Origin: an uncultured Blautia sp.
Lineage (GTDB): Bacteria; Bacillota; Clostridia; Lachnospirales; Lachnospiraceae
DNA length: 27,575 bases
Direction of reading: 5' to 3'
Assembly: GCA_900547615.1 (NCBI GenBank)
Contig: URHH01000027.1
Span: 1-27,575, forward strand
Position numbers and translations under genes: made by a program
In this document: piece after piece, positions 1-7,630 of the stretch
How positions within the stretch are numbered: the stretch's first letter is position 1
How the letters are laid out: each line of letters opens with the position of its first letter
Notes under the pieces: model-generated
Seen by the model: the letters and a program-made list of their open reading frames with translations, nothing else
What the model was told of the DNA's origin: nothing
Database searches by the model: none

Positions 1-52
1 TTTATGAAGTTAGCAGGATAATTTTGTGCAATTTTTCAAATTTGCTCATTTA

Positions 53-613
53 TAGCTTATAAAGTATTTTCAAGAGGAATATGGAATAGATATTTCGAAG
101 AAAGTCAATGAAGTTGAGGTATATACTTCTCCTAATGTACCAGTATTTTTATATGGTTTTTATGATGGAACGGGAAAAGTCTTTATGAATAAAAATGACA
201 TAAATAAAGAGTATGAGTTTATCATGTATTTGCTTCTTCATGAGATGGTACATTCTGTGGGAGTAGATTTTTATAATGATAAGAGTGGAATGAAAAGCAA
301 TGCTCTTTATGAAGGTTTGGCAGAAGCGCTGACAAAAAGAATGATAGAGACATCCGGATATGTATATGACGGAACAAGTGCTTATGCAGAATTGCGTGTT
401 TATGGTGAGAAAATATTGGAAGCAGACTCCGATCTTATTCCAGAGCTCGCAGAAGGAAAAGAGACAGATATAGTGACCAGAATTGATGAAAAGCTGGGCA
501 AAGGTGTTGGCGATATGCTTCTTGAGGCGGCAGTTTTAATGGGAAGCGGAACAGATGATGAAAAAGTCAGAGAAAACTGCGATATAATTACAGAAGCTTA
601 CGGAAGGCAATAA
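53..613 (+). pseudogene. Remnant of an HExxH zinc metallopeptidase (5' end broken)
   Basis: An ATG at 185 opens a 142-residue product, but the same frame stays open and protein-like back to base 53. It has no start codon there and in-frame stops lie upstream (TGA 5-7, TAG 11-13, TAG 50-52). From the ATG, residues 19-23 read HEMVH, a zincin zinc-binding and catalytic motif. EGLAE follows about 20 residues later and could supply the third ligand (Glu43), as in gluzincins. The rest is acidic and helical with no clear family. There is no convincing ribosome site at 185; GGGAAAAG is the closest match. The region is more AT-rich than the genes to its right. I read it as a 5'-degraded gene; a short functional protein from 185 is the alternative. 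The substrate is unknown. Confidence 0.5.
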
Positions 614-637
614 CGGAAACCGCCCGTTTTTCTTCCG
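612..637 (+). terminator. Weak terminator-like hairpin after the metallopeptidase remnant
   Basis: AACGG (612-616) can pair with CCGTT (624-628), followed directly by a T-rich stretch. The stem is only 5 bp, so this is tentative. Confidence 0.25.
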
Positions 638-642
638 CCCTC

Positions 643-671
643 TTTACAAACCCTGTAAAATGTGATAGGAT
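643..671 (+). promoter_or_regulatory. Promoter of the T-box/metG transcript
   Basis: TTTACA (643-648), a 17-base spacer, then TAGGAT (666-671). A start near 678 would place the whole T-box inside the transcript. Confidence 0.6.
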
Positions 672-679
672 TTTTACAT

Positions 680-942
680 ACGAAAACTCATGGAAGAAGA
701 GAGTACATGTGCATACCGCATTACAGAGAAATCCCGTATGGTGAGAGGGATATGTATGGAGCAGATGGAAGATGGCTTTGGAGAGGCACTGCTGAGGGCG
801 ACTTAGGCAGCGACAGGTTCGCCTGTTACAGCGACAGGGTATAAGGAAGTACCTGATAAGGTTTCTGCTGTGAAGCAGAGATGAAAAGAAGTGGTAACAC
901 GGGTAACGCTCGTCTTCTCAGTATGTGAGAAGGCGTTTTTTT
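680..942 (+). promoter_or_regulatory. T-box leader with antiterminator and terminator, probably methionine-specific
   Basis: T-box leaders bind uncharged tRNA and allow read-through when the cognate amino acid is short. Seen here: a Stem I-like start with GAAGAGAGTA near 695-704; a distal part CAGAGAAATCCC paired with GAGGGAT (724-751); ATG triplets at 765-767 and 772-774 that could be a methionine specifier; an ACAGG-TTCG-CCTGT hairpin (about 814-827); a CTGCT-GTGA-AGCAG hairpin (865-878); and the antiterminator core TGGTAACACGGGT (892-904). The terminator follows: ACGC (906-909) and CTTCTCA (914-920) pair with TGAGAAG (926-932) and GCGT (933-936), then a T run. The next gene is metG, which fits an ATG specifier, but it begins about 580 bases further on. 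Confidence 0.8.
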
Positions 943-1092
943 ATGCTATAGGAAATCACTCCGTAATGTTCCATAGCATAAAAAACGCTCCGCGTAGGAG
1001 CGCACTGCGGCGGAAAAGAAGTATGTCGCTAAAGCGACCCGCCGCAGGCGGAGAATCTCGCAAGCGAGATTCTTTGTTCTGCTATAGGAAAT
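943..1092. repeat. GC-rich hairpin cluster bounded by a 13-bp direct repeat
   Basis: The 13-mer TGCTATAGGAAAT occurs at 944-956 and again at 1080-1092. Between the copies are consecutive perfect inverted repeats: ATGCTAT/ATAGCAT (943-949, 973-979), CGCTCC/GGAGCG (986-991, 997-1002), CTGCGGCGG/CCGCCGCAG (1005-1013, 1039-1047) enclosing GTCGCT/AGCGAC (1025-1030, 1033-1038), and GAATCTCGC/GCGAGATTC (1053-1061, 1064-1072). No coding potential is evident. It resembles a small insertion of palindromic units into the metG leader, downstream of the T-box terminator. Confidence 0.6.
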
Positions 1093-1115
1093 TATGCATT
1101 GGTATCTGAAAGAGA

Positions 1116-1428
1116 TAGGTGATATTTAAAATCCCGAGAATAAAATCCTATATTTTACAGGCGATTATAGGGTGAAATTTTGATTTTCTGATTTTTCGCC
1201 TGGATTTTTTGGGGAAAAATAGGCGGAAATTTTATGCTGAAAGATTTCACCTGAATTTTTCGAGACTTAAAGTAGGCGGAAATGTCATATTAGAGTATTC
1301 CACCTGATTTTGGACTTAAAATAATAGGATGAAACAGAGACTTCCTTTATTTTCGCTTATTTTCCAGAGAAAAAAGTAGGCTATAAAAGGAAAAACAAAA
1401 ATATCTGCCTATTTTGTCCTGATTTTTT
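1116..1428. repeat. Degenerate tandem array, six units of about 52 bp, each with hairpin arms
   Basis: TAGG marks unit starts at 1116, 1168, 1220, 1273, 1325 and 1377, spaced 52, 52, 53, 52 and 52 bases. The left arm is usually TAGGCGGAAAT or a variant (TAGGGTGAAA, TAGGATGAAA). At offset 31-32 a complementary right arm follows (CCTA, GCCTGGA, CACCTGA, CACCTGA, GCTTA, GCCTA) and then a T-rich tail. Sequence between the arms is not conserved. The period is not a multiple of three and stops occur in all frames, so the array is not coding. It lies directly upstream of metG. Confidence 0.7.
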
Positions 1429-1520
1429 ACAAACAGAGCCCCAAATTATCCGCTGTAATATCAAAAATAAGCCCCCTGCCCTGAATAATAAAAATTTATA
1501 TAAAGAAAAAGGAGATAATC

Positions 1521-3476
1521 ATGGAAAAGCAGAAGTATTATATTACAACAGCCATTGCCTACACATCAGGCAAACCTCACATTGGAAATACTTACGAGGC
1601 AGTTCTGGCAGATGCCATTGCCCGCTACAAAAGACAGCAGGGTTATGACGTATTTTTCCAGACAGGAACAGACGAACATGGACAGAAGATTGAGATGAAG
1701 GCGGCAGAGGCCGGAATTACACCGAAGGAATTTGTAGACAATGTTTCCGGTGAAATTAAAAATATCTGGGATATGATGAACACATCTTATGACAAATTCA
1801 TTCGTACAACAGATGAAGAACATGAGAAACAGGTTCAGAAAATCTTCAAAAAAATGTATGCAAAAGGTGACATTTACAAAGGACATTACGAGGGAATGTA
1901 CTGTACTCCATGTGAGTCCTTCTTTACAGAATCCCAGCTTGTAGACGGCAAATGTCCGGACTGCGGACGTCCCTGCGTTCCTGCAAAAGAGGAGGCTTAT
2001 TTCTTTAAAATGAGCAAATATGCAGACCGTCTGATTGAGCACATTAACACACACCCGGAATTTATCCAGCCGGAATCCCGTAAAAACGAGATGATGAATA
2101 ACTTCCTTCTTCCGGGACTTCAGGATCTTTGCGTATCCAGAACTTCCTTTAAATGGGGAATCCCGGTAGATTTTGACCCGAACCATGTGGTTTACGTATG
2201 GCTTGACGCTCTCACAAACTACATTACAGGTATCGGATATGACTGTGACGGAGAAAGCACAGAGCAGTTTAAGAAAGACTGGCCGGCAGACCTTCATCTG
2301 ATCGGAAAAGATATTATCCGTTTCCATACAATTTACTGGCCGATTTTCCTGATGTCACTTGACCTTCCCCTTCCGAAGCAGGTATTTGGTCATCCGTGGC
2401 TTCTCCAGGGAGACGGAAAAATGAGTAAATCCAAAGGAAACGTGATTTACGCAGACGAACTGGTAGATTTCTTCGGCGTAGATGCAGTTCGCTACTTTGT
2501 TCTTCATGAGATGCCGTTTGAAAATGACGGTGTGATCACATGGGAGCTGATGGTGGAGCGATTAAATTCTGAACTTGCGAACACACTTGGAAATCTTGTA
2601 AACAGAACGATTTCCATGTCAAATAAATATTTTGGCGGCGTTGTGGAAAATAAGGGAGTGTGCGAGCCGGTTGACGAGGATATGAAGTCCTTTATTCTTT
2701 CCGTACCTGGTAAGGTTGAGGAGAAAATGGACAAGCTTCGTGTGGCAGACGCTATAACAGAGGTATTTTCTATCTTTAAGCGTTGCAACAAATATATTGA
2801 TGAGACAATGCCGTGGGCGCTTGCAAAAGACGAGGAGAAAAAAGACCGTCTTGCAACAGTTCTCTATAATCTGGTAGAAGGTATCTGCATTGGCGCGACT
2901 CTTCTGGAATCCTTTATGCCGGAAACAACACAGCGTATTCTTTCCCAGCTTCATGCAGAAGGAAGAACTCTGGAAGACTTAAAGACATTCGGCCTTTATC
3001 CGTCAGGAAATAAGGTAACAGAGAAACCGGAGATTCTCTTTGCCCGTCTTGACTTAAAAGAAGTGATGGAAAAAGTAGAGACTCTTCACCCGGCAGTAAA
3101 GGAAGAAGAGAACAAAGAGGACGAAAACGTGATAGACCTCGAGGCAAAACCGGAAATTACATTTGAGGATTTTGAAAAGCTTCAGTTCCAGGTTGGAGAA
3201 ATCATTGCCTGTGAAGCGGTAAAAAAATCAAAGAAGCTTCTCTGTTCTCAGGTAAAGATTGGAAGCCAGGTACGCCAGATCGTATCCGGAATTAAGGCTC
3301 ATTATTCACCGGAAGAGATGGTAGGCAAAAAGGTTATGGTAGTGACAAACTTAAAACCTGCAAAACTTGCGGGAGTTTTAAGCGAGGGCATGATTCTCTG
3401 TGCGGAGGACGCTGAGGGAAATCTTGCGCTTATGACACCTGAGAAAGATATGCCTGCAGGAGCAGAGGTGTGCTGA
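1521..3476 (+). CDS. metG: Methionyl-tRNA synthetase
   Basis: Charges tRNA-Met with methionine in the cytoplasm, for both initiation and elongation. The class I signatures are HIGN at residues 20-23 and KMSKS at 300-304. Two CxxC pairs (Cys128/131 and Cys145/148) form the zinc knuckle of the connective-peptide domain. An anticodon-binding helical domain follows. After a charged linker, the last roughly 100 residues are a Trbp111/EMAPII-type tRNA-binding domain that also mediates dimerisation, so the 651-aa length is that of a full bacterial dimeric enzyme. The start is supported by AAAGGAGA ahead of the ATG. The gene sits behind the T-box leader, so starvation for charged tRNA-Met is the likely control. 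Its stop overlaps the start of the next gene (TGATG). Confidence 0.97.
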   Translation: MEKQKYYITTAIAYTSGKPHIGNTYEAVLADAIARYKRQQGYDVFFQTGTDEHGQKIEMKAAEAGITPKEFVDNVSGEIKNIWDMMNTSYDKFIRTTDEEHEKQVQKIFKKMYAKGDIYKGHYEGMYCTPCESFFTESQLVDGKCPDCGRPCVPAKEEAYFFKMSKYADRLIEHINTHPEFIQPESRKNEMMNNFLLPGLQDLCVSRTSFKWGIPVDFDPNHVVYVWLDALTNYITGIGYDCDGESTEQFKKDWPADLHLIGKDIIRFHTIYWPIFLMSLDLPLPKQVFGHPWLLQGDGKMSKSKGNVIYADELVDFFGVDAVRYFVLHEMPFENDGVITWELMVERLNSELANTLGNLVNRTISMSNKYFGGVVENKGVCEPVDEDMKSFILSVPGKVEEKMDKLRVADAITEVFSIFKRCNKYIDETMPWALAKDEEKKDRLATVLYNLVEGICIGATLLESFMPETTQRILSQLHAEGRTLEDLKTFGLYPSGNKVTEKPEILFARLDLKEVMEKVETLHPAVKEEENKEDENVIDLEAKPEITFEDFEKLQFQVGEIIACEAVKKSKKLLCSQVKIGSQVRQIVSGIKAHYSPEEMVGKKVMVVTNLKPAKLAGVLSEGMILCAEDAEGNLALMTPEKDMPAGAEVC

Positions 3477-3868
3477 TGAAAAATAAAAAACCGATCATTG
3501 CAGCCGTTGTTCTTGTAGTCGTAGCTGTCGTTCTTTTTGGCGTGTATTCTTTTACAAAGCCAGAGACAAAAAAAGGCAGTAAAGAAGTGACGGTTCAGGT
3601 TGTCGATAAAGATGGAAAAGCAGAAGATTTTACTTACCATACAGACAGAGAATATCTTGGAGAAGTTCTGAAAGATGAAAAGCTTGTGGAAGGCGAAGAC
3701 GGAGAATACGGACTTTTTATCACTTCTGTAAACGGCATAAAAGCAGATGACAGCAGCCAGGAATGGTGGTGCATCACAAAAGGCGGAGAGCAGGTAAACA
3801 CTTCCGCGGATAAAACTCCGATAGCAGATGGGGACACTTTTGAGCTTACTTTGACAGTAGGATACTGA
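3476..3868 (+). CDS. DUF4430 (transcobalamin C-terminal-like) membrane-anchored protein
   Basis: The ATG at 3476 overlaps the metG stop (TGATG), which suggests translational coupling; a GTG at 3470 is a less likely start. The product is 130 aa. An N-terminal hydrophobic segment (about residues 6-22), with no lipobox cysteine, anchors it or serves as a signal. The exported part carries the features of DUF4430: an early strand, a TLxxVL-type helix-strand (here YLGEVLKDEKL), a segment with NGIKAD, a WWC element typical of the fold, and a final GDTFELTLTV strand. In animals the related fold forms the cobalamin-capping lobe of transcobalamin or intrinsic factor. In Firmicutes such proteins often sit beside ECF S components, as here. 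A surface substrate-capture role for the next gene is inferred; the ligand is not known. Confidence 0.8.
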   Translation: MKNKKPIIAAVVLVVVAVVLFGVYSFTKPETKKGSKEVTVQVVDKDGKAEDFTYHTDREYLGEVLKDEKLVEGEDGEYGLFITSVNGIKADDSSQEWWCITKGGEQVNTSADKTPIADGDTFELTLTVGY

Positions 3869-3884
3869 TACGGAGGAAGTGCCT

Positions 3885-4451
3885 ATGAACAGGCAGCCGA
3901 AAAAAAGCACAATGAAAGCTGTGTACATGGTAACAATGGGATTTTTGAGCGCCATTCTCCTGATCGGTCAGGTGGGAATGGCAGCTCTTCCCAATATTGA
4001 GCCGGTTACCATGCTGATCATTGTGTATACTCTGATTTATAGAAAACAGGTTTTTTACATTATTTATACATTTGTAGTGCTTGAAGGGCTGATTTACGGG
4101 TTTGGGATCTGGTGGTTCAGTTATCTGTATATCTGGACGATTCTGGCAGTAATCGTGCTTTTGATGAAGAAGAACCAGTCGGTTCTTATGTGGGTCGTTC
4201 TGGCGGGGGCATACGGTCTTTCTTTTGGATTTCTCTGTGCCATTCCCTATTTTATTTCAGGAGGCTGGGGCGCGGGAATTGCCTACTGGGTATCTGGAAT
4301 CCCATATGATCTCATGCACTGTATCGGAAATACGGTACTTACGGCTCTTTTATTTAAACCCGTATACAATGTGCTTAACAAAATGCACACATCTCAGCTT
4401 ATTTATATAACAAATGTTGAAAAGGGACAGAAAACGCAAAATACTCCTTGA
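3885..4451 (+). CDS. ECF transporter S component (substrate-binding membrane subunit)
   Basis: A small, very hydrophobic protein (188 aa) with about five or six membrane helices. It ends in the GIPYDLMHCIGN-type segment common in S components that pair with a DUF4430 partner. S components give substrate specificity to energy-coupling-factor vitamin or metal importers; the shared EcfA, EcfA' and EcfT subunits must be encoded elsewhere. GGAGGA at 3872-3877 gives 7-base spacing to ATG 3885, better than to the in-frame GTG at 3879. The gene lies 16 bases after the DUF4430 gene, so the two are probably co-translated behind metG. Candidate substrates from context are cobalamin-like compounds or a methionine precursor. 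This is inference. Its TGA stop lies inside the -35 box of the next promoter. Confidence 0.8.
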   Translation: MNRQPKKSTMKAVYMVTMGFLSAILLIGQVGMAALPNIEPVTMLIIVYTLIYRKQVFYIIYTFVVLEGLIYGFGIWWFSYLYIWTILAVIVLLMKKNQSVLMWVVLAGAYGLSFGFLCAIPYFISGGWGAGIAYWVSGIPYDLMHCIGNTVLTALLFKPVYNVLNKMHTSQLIYITNVEKGQKTQNTP

Positions 4452-4477
4452 CAAAACTGGTATAAAGAGATTATAGT
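4448..4477 (+). promoter_or_regulatory. Promoter for the Mn riboswitch/ATPase transcript
   Basis: TTGACA (4448-4453), an 18-base spacer and TATAGT (4472-4477). The -35 box contains the TGA stop of the ECF gene (4449-4451). Confidence 0.75.
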
Positions 4478-4482
4478 ATTTA

Positions 4483-4616
4483 AAAATAAAAGGGAGTAGC
4501 TGGCACAGCAGTGTTTGCGATGTCGTCAATCTCGACAGATAAATATCTGTCCGTATCGTGATGAAACAGCGAGACTTTTATTGCATGACGAAATGCAATA
4601 GAAGTCTCTTTTTATT
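4483..4616 (+). promoter_or_regulatory. yybP-ykoY manganese riboswitch with intrinsic terminator
   Basis: The class hallmarks are present in order: GGGAGTAGC near the 5' end (4492-4500), GTCGTCAATCTCGA in the middle (from 4522), and AGCGAGACTTTT at the 3' end. AATAAAAG upstream pairs with CTTTTATT to close P1. The P1 3' strand is also the 5' strand of a strong terminator: GAGACTTTTATTGCAT pairs with ATGCAATAGAAGTCTC (about 4571-4607) before a T-rich run. Ligand binding that stabilises P1 should break the terminator and turn expression on. The class senses Mn2+ and often controls exporters. That fits the cation ATPase immediately downstream. Confidence 0.88.
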
Positions 4617-4657
4617 TTGCATTTCTCAGAAACAAAAATACTCTTAAAGAAAGGAAA

Positions 4658-7264
4658 ATGCCTATGAAACCTTATTACAGTCAGAGCGCGGAAGATGTGC
4701 GAAAAGAGATCAATGGGGGAATGGAACCTCTCAGCGATTCCAGAGTAAGAGAAAATCAGGAAAAATATGGTTTTAACGAGCTGGTAGAAGGAAAGAAAAA
4801 GAGCACTCTTCAGATTTTTCTGGAGCAGTTTAAGGATTTCCTTGTAATTATTCTTATCTGTGCCGCAACTGTATCGTTTTTCCTTGGAGAAACAGAAAGT
4901 ACAGTTGTTATCCTTGTAGTTATTACCATGAATGCCATTCTGGGAACTGTACAGACGATTAAAGCAGAGCATTCGCTTAACAGTTTGAAACAGCTTTCCG
5001 CACCGAATGCAAAAGTTCTCCGCGGCGGGATTGTTGTGGAAGTTCCAAGTCGCGAAGTTACAGTCGGCGATGAAGTACATCTGGAAGCAGGAGATTACGT
5101 TCCGGCAGACGGACGAATTGTTGAGTGCGCCAGCCTGAAGGTAGACGAAAGCGCACTTACAGGCGAAAGTATTGCCGTAGAAAAAAGCAGTGAGACACTG
5201 GAGGGAGAGCTTCCTTTAGGCGATCGCGTAAACATGGTTTATTCCGGAAGTTTTGTCACTTACGGAAGAGCAAAATTTATCGTAACAGATATTGGAATGA
5301 ATACAGAGGTTGGAAAGATCGCAGGTCTACTTAAAAACGCTTCCGAGAAAAAGACGCCGCTTCAGGTAAACCTCGACCAGTTTGGGCAGAAACTTTCTGT
5401 TATTATCCTTGTTCTCTGTGCCGCATTATTTGGTCTTCAGGTAGTAAAAGGCGGGGATATTGCAGATGCGTTCCTCTTTGCAGTTGCTCTTGCAGTAGCA
5501 GCCATTCCGGAAGCTTTAAGCTCCATTGTAACGATCGTTCTTGCTTTCGGTACACAGAAGATGGCAAAACAGGGTGCGATCATCCGTAAGCTCCAGGCTG
5601 TAGAAGGTCTTGGAAGCGTGTCCATTATATGTTCTGATAAAACAGGAACTCTGACACAGAATAAAATGACAGTAGAGCATTATTATGTAGACGGACAGGA
5701 TATTCCGGCAGAGAATATCAATCCGGAAAATCCCCTTCATAAACAGATGCTCCGTCTCAGTATTCTTTGTAACGATTCCACAAATATTGATGGAAAAGAA
5801 ATCGGAGATCCTACAGAGACAGCCCTTATTAATCTTGGAGACAAGCTTGGCGTTCCGGCAGAGAGAGTGAGAAAGGCATATCCGCGTTTAAGCGAGATTC
5901 CTTTTGACAGCGACAGAAAATTAATGTCAACTTTCCATAATCTGAAAGACGGTTATACGATGGTGACAAAGGGCGCTGTAGACGTGATGCTGAACCGCGT
6001 GAAATACATTCAGAAAAACGGCGAACTTGTTCCTCTTACAGAAAAAGATATTCAGGAAATTGCAAAAGCCAATGAGAGTTTTTCCAGACAGGGATTACGT
6101 GTCCTTGGTATGGGCTACAGAAAGTTTGACGGGGAAAGAGAGCTTTCCCTTGAGGACGAAAACGACCTTGTATTCCTTGGTCTGATCGCCATGATGGACC
6201 CGCCCCGTCCGGAGAGTGCGGCGGCAGTTGCAGACTGTATCAGCGCAGGTATCCGTCCGATCATGATCACAGGCGACCATAAGGTAACGGCAGCAGCCAT
6301 CGCAAGAAGAATCGGTATTTTAACAGATGACAGCCAGGCGTGTGAAGGCTCTGAAATCGATGGATTAAGTGATGAGGAATTAAAGGATTTTGTAGAAAAC
6401 ATCACAGTTTATGCACGTGTGACACCGGAGCACAAAATCCGTATTGTCCGCGCATGGCAGGAAAAAGGAAACATTGTTTCCATGACAGGCGACGGTGTAA
6501 ACGACGCGCCTGCTCTGAAACAGGCAGACATTGGCGTGGCAATGGGAATCACAGGAACAGAGGTTTCCAAAGATGCTTCTTCCATGATTCTCACAGACGA
6601 CAATTTTGCTACTATTATTAAGGCAGTAGAAAACGGACGAAACGTATATGCAAATATTAAGAGGGCAATTCAGTTCCTTCTTTCCGGAAACTTTGCAGGA
6701 ATCCTTGTTGTGCTTTTATCTTCTCTTCTCGGACTTCCTGTTCCGTTTGCAGCCGTACATCTTCTGTTTATCAACCTTGTAACAGACAGCCTTCCGGCGA
6801 TCGCGCTTGGACTGGAACCGTATAAACATAATGTTATGAATGAAAAACCGCGTCCGATGAACGAATCCATTCTCACAAAAGGATTCCTTGCAAGAGTCGG
6901 TGTGGAAGGTACTGTGATCGGTTTAATTACACTGGGAGCCTTTATGTTAGGATACCAGGGCGGAGATGCAAAACTTGCCAGCACGATGGCATTTGCAGTT
7001 CTTTGTCTTTCCCGTCTTGTTCACGGATATAACTGTAAATCAAAGAGTCCTGTCCTCTTTAAGAAACAGTTCTTTAACAACAAGTATATGCAGGGTGCAT
7101 TTGCAGTGGGTGTGATTCTTGTAACTCTTGTACTGACTGTTCCGGCATTCCAGGGACTGTTTGCAGTAAGAACCTTAAACCTTACACAGCTTTTCACAGT
7201 GTATGGACTGGCACTTTTGAACCTGCCGATCATTCAGGCGATGAAAGCGCTGAAGAAAAAATAA
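4658..7264 (+). CDS. P2-type cation-transporting ATPase (Ca2+/Mn2+ efflux family)
   Basis: An 868-aa (or 866-aa) P-type ATPase in the SERCA/PMR1-like P2A branch. Order of parts: N-terminal cation-ATPase domain; M1-M2; actuator domain with the TGES loop (in SALTGESIAVEK); M3-M4 with AVAAIPEALSS; the phosphorylation site DKTGTLT with Asp327; nucleotide domain; hinge with TGDGVNDAPAL; and the M5-M10 bundle. M6 carries INLVTDSLP, keeping the Asn, Thr and Asp cation ligands. M5 has Asn-Phe-Ala where SERCA has its site I Glu, suggesting one cation site as in PMCA/PMR1. AGAAAGGA fits the second ATG at 4664 (8-base spacing) better than 4658. The upstream riboswitch makes Mn2+ export the likely job, with Ca2+ possible. 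Confidence 0.92.
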   Translation: MPMKPYYSQSAEDVRKEINGGMEPLSDSRVRENQEKYGFNELVEGKKKSTLQIFLEQFKDFLVIILICAATVSFFLGETESTVVILVVITMNAILGTVQTIKAEHSLNSLKQLSAPNAKVLRGGIVVEVPSREVTVGDEVHLEAGDYVPADGRIVECASLKVDESALTGESIAVEKSSETLEGELPLGDRVNMVYSGSFVTYGRAKFIVTDIGMNTEVGKIAGLLKNASEKKTPLQVNLDQFGQKLSVIILVLCAALFGLQVVKGGDIADAFLFAVALAVAAIPEALSSIVTIVLAFGTQKMAKQGAIIRKLQAVEGLGSVSIICSDKTGTLTQNKMTVEHYYVDGQDIPAENINPENPLHKQMLRLSILCNDSTNIDGKEIGDPTETALINLGDKLGVPAERVRKAYPRLSEIPFDSDRKLMSTFHNLKDGYTMVTKGAVDVMLNRVKYIQKNGELVPLTEKDIQEIAKANESFSRQGLRVLGMGYRKFDGERELSLEDENDLVFLGLIAMMDPPRPESAAAVADCISAGIRPIMITGDHKVTAAAIARRIGILTDDSQACEGSEIDGLSDEELKDFVENITVYARVTPEHKIRIVRAWQEKGNIVSMTGDGVNDAPALKQADIGVAMGITGTEVSKDASSMILTDDNFATIIKAVENGRNVYANIKRAIQFLLSGNFAGILVVLLSSLLGLPVPFAAVHLLFINLVTDSLPAIALGLEPYKHNVMNEKPRPMNESILTKGFLARVGVEGTVIGLITLGAFMLGYQGGDAKLASTMAFAVLCLSRLVHGYNCKSKSPVLFKKQFFNNKYMQGAFAVGVILVTLVLTVPAFQGLFAVRTLNLTQLFTVYGLALLNLPIIQAMKALKKK

Positions 7265-7277
7265 ACACAGAATTGCC

Positions 7278-7320
7278 AAAATATCCATCGGGGGCTTTGC
7301 TCCTTGATGGATATTTTTTA
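7278..7320 (+). terminator. Intrinsic terminator after the cation ATPase
   Basis: AAATATCCATC (7279-7289) pairs perfectly with GATGGATATTT (7306-7316), followed by more T. Confidence 0.85.
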
Positions 7321-7352
7321 TGCGGTCGTTCTGAGGTAAGGTGCTTTTTGTC

Positions 7353-7381
7353 TGTACACTTTGTCGGGATTTTGATATACT
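7353..7381 (+). promoter_or_regulatory. Possible promoter of the moaC leader
   Basis: Extended -10 TGaTATACT (7373-7381) with TGTACA 17 bases upstream (7353-7358). It would give a leader of about 450 bases before moaC. Confidence 0.4.
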
Positions 7382-7442
7382 GGAGAAAGAGGATTAGAGC
7401 AATTTAGGGAATATTACCGGACGGAATAAGAAGTAAAAACAG

Positions 7443-7630
7443 TTGGCGCACTTCTGGCGTCATATGGCGTACCTATATCTGCGGTTCGCCGCAAACAGGA
7501 CAGATTTTCTTTATTTTGCTGCGCCGCTTATCTGTTCTTCGAAAGCTAACTCGTTTTCGACTCGAACAGAGCTTTCGAAGAACGCTATGCTCGCAAAATT
7601 TTGAATACCGCCGCACAGATATAGCGCCTT
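7443..7630. repeat. Folded element A, flanked by 8-bp direct repeats (MITE-like)
   Basis: AAAAACAG stands at 7435-7442 and again at 7631-7638, on either side of a self-complementary segment. Inside, GGCGC (7445-7449) can pair with GCGCC (7624-7628), CTATATCTG (7473-7481) with CAGATATAG (7616-7624), ATTTTGC with GCAAAAT, and TTCTTCGAAAGCT (7535-7547) perfectly with AGCTTTCGAAGAA (7570-7582). It is non-coding. The form suggests a small non-autonomous insertion with a target-site duplication, or a structured leader RNA. Confidence 0.5.

Noticed and set aside
662..844. 60-aa reading frame upstream of metG
   Set aside because: It lies within the T-box stems, has no ribosome site and shows no protein-like pattern.
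1116..1428. CRISPR array
   Set aside because: Only short hairpin arms are kept, there are no near-identical repeats or unique spacers of set length, and no cas genes are near.
1566..2327. 253-codon minus-strand frame inside metG
   Set aside because: It is a mirror frame of a fully conserved gene.
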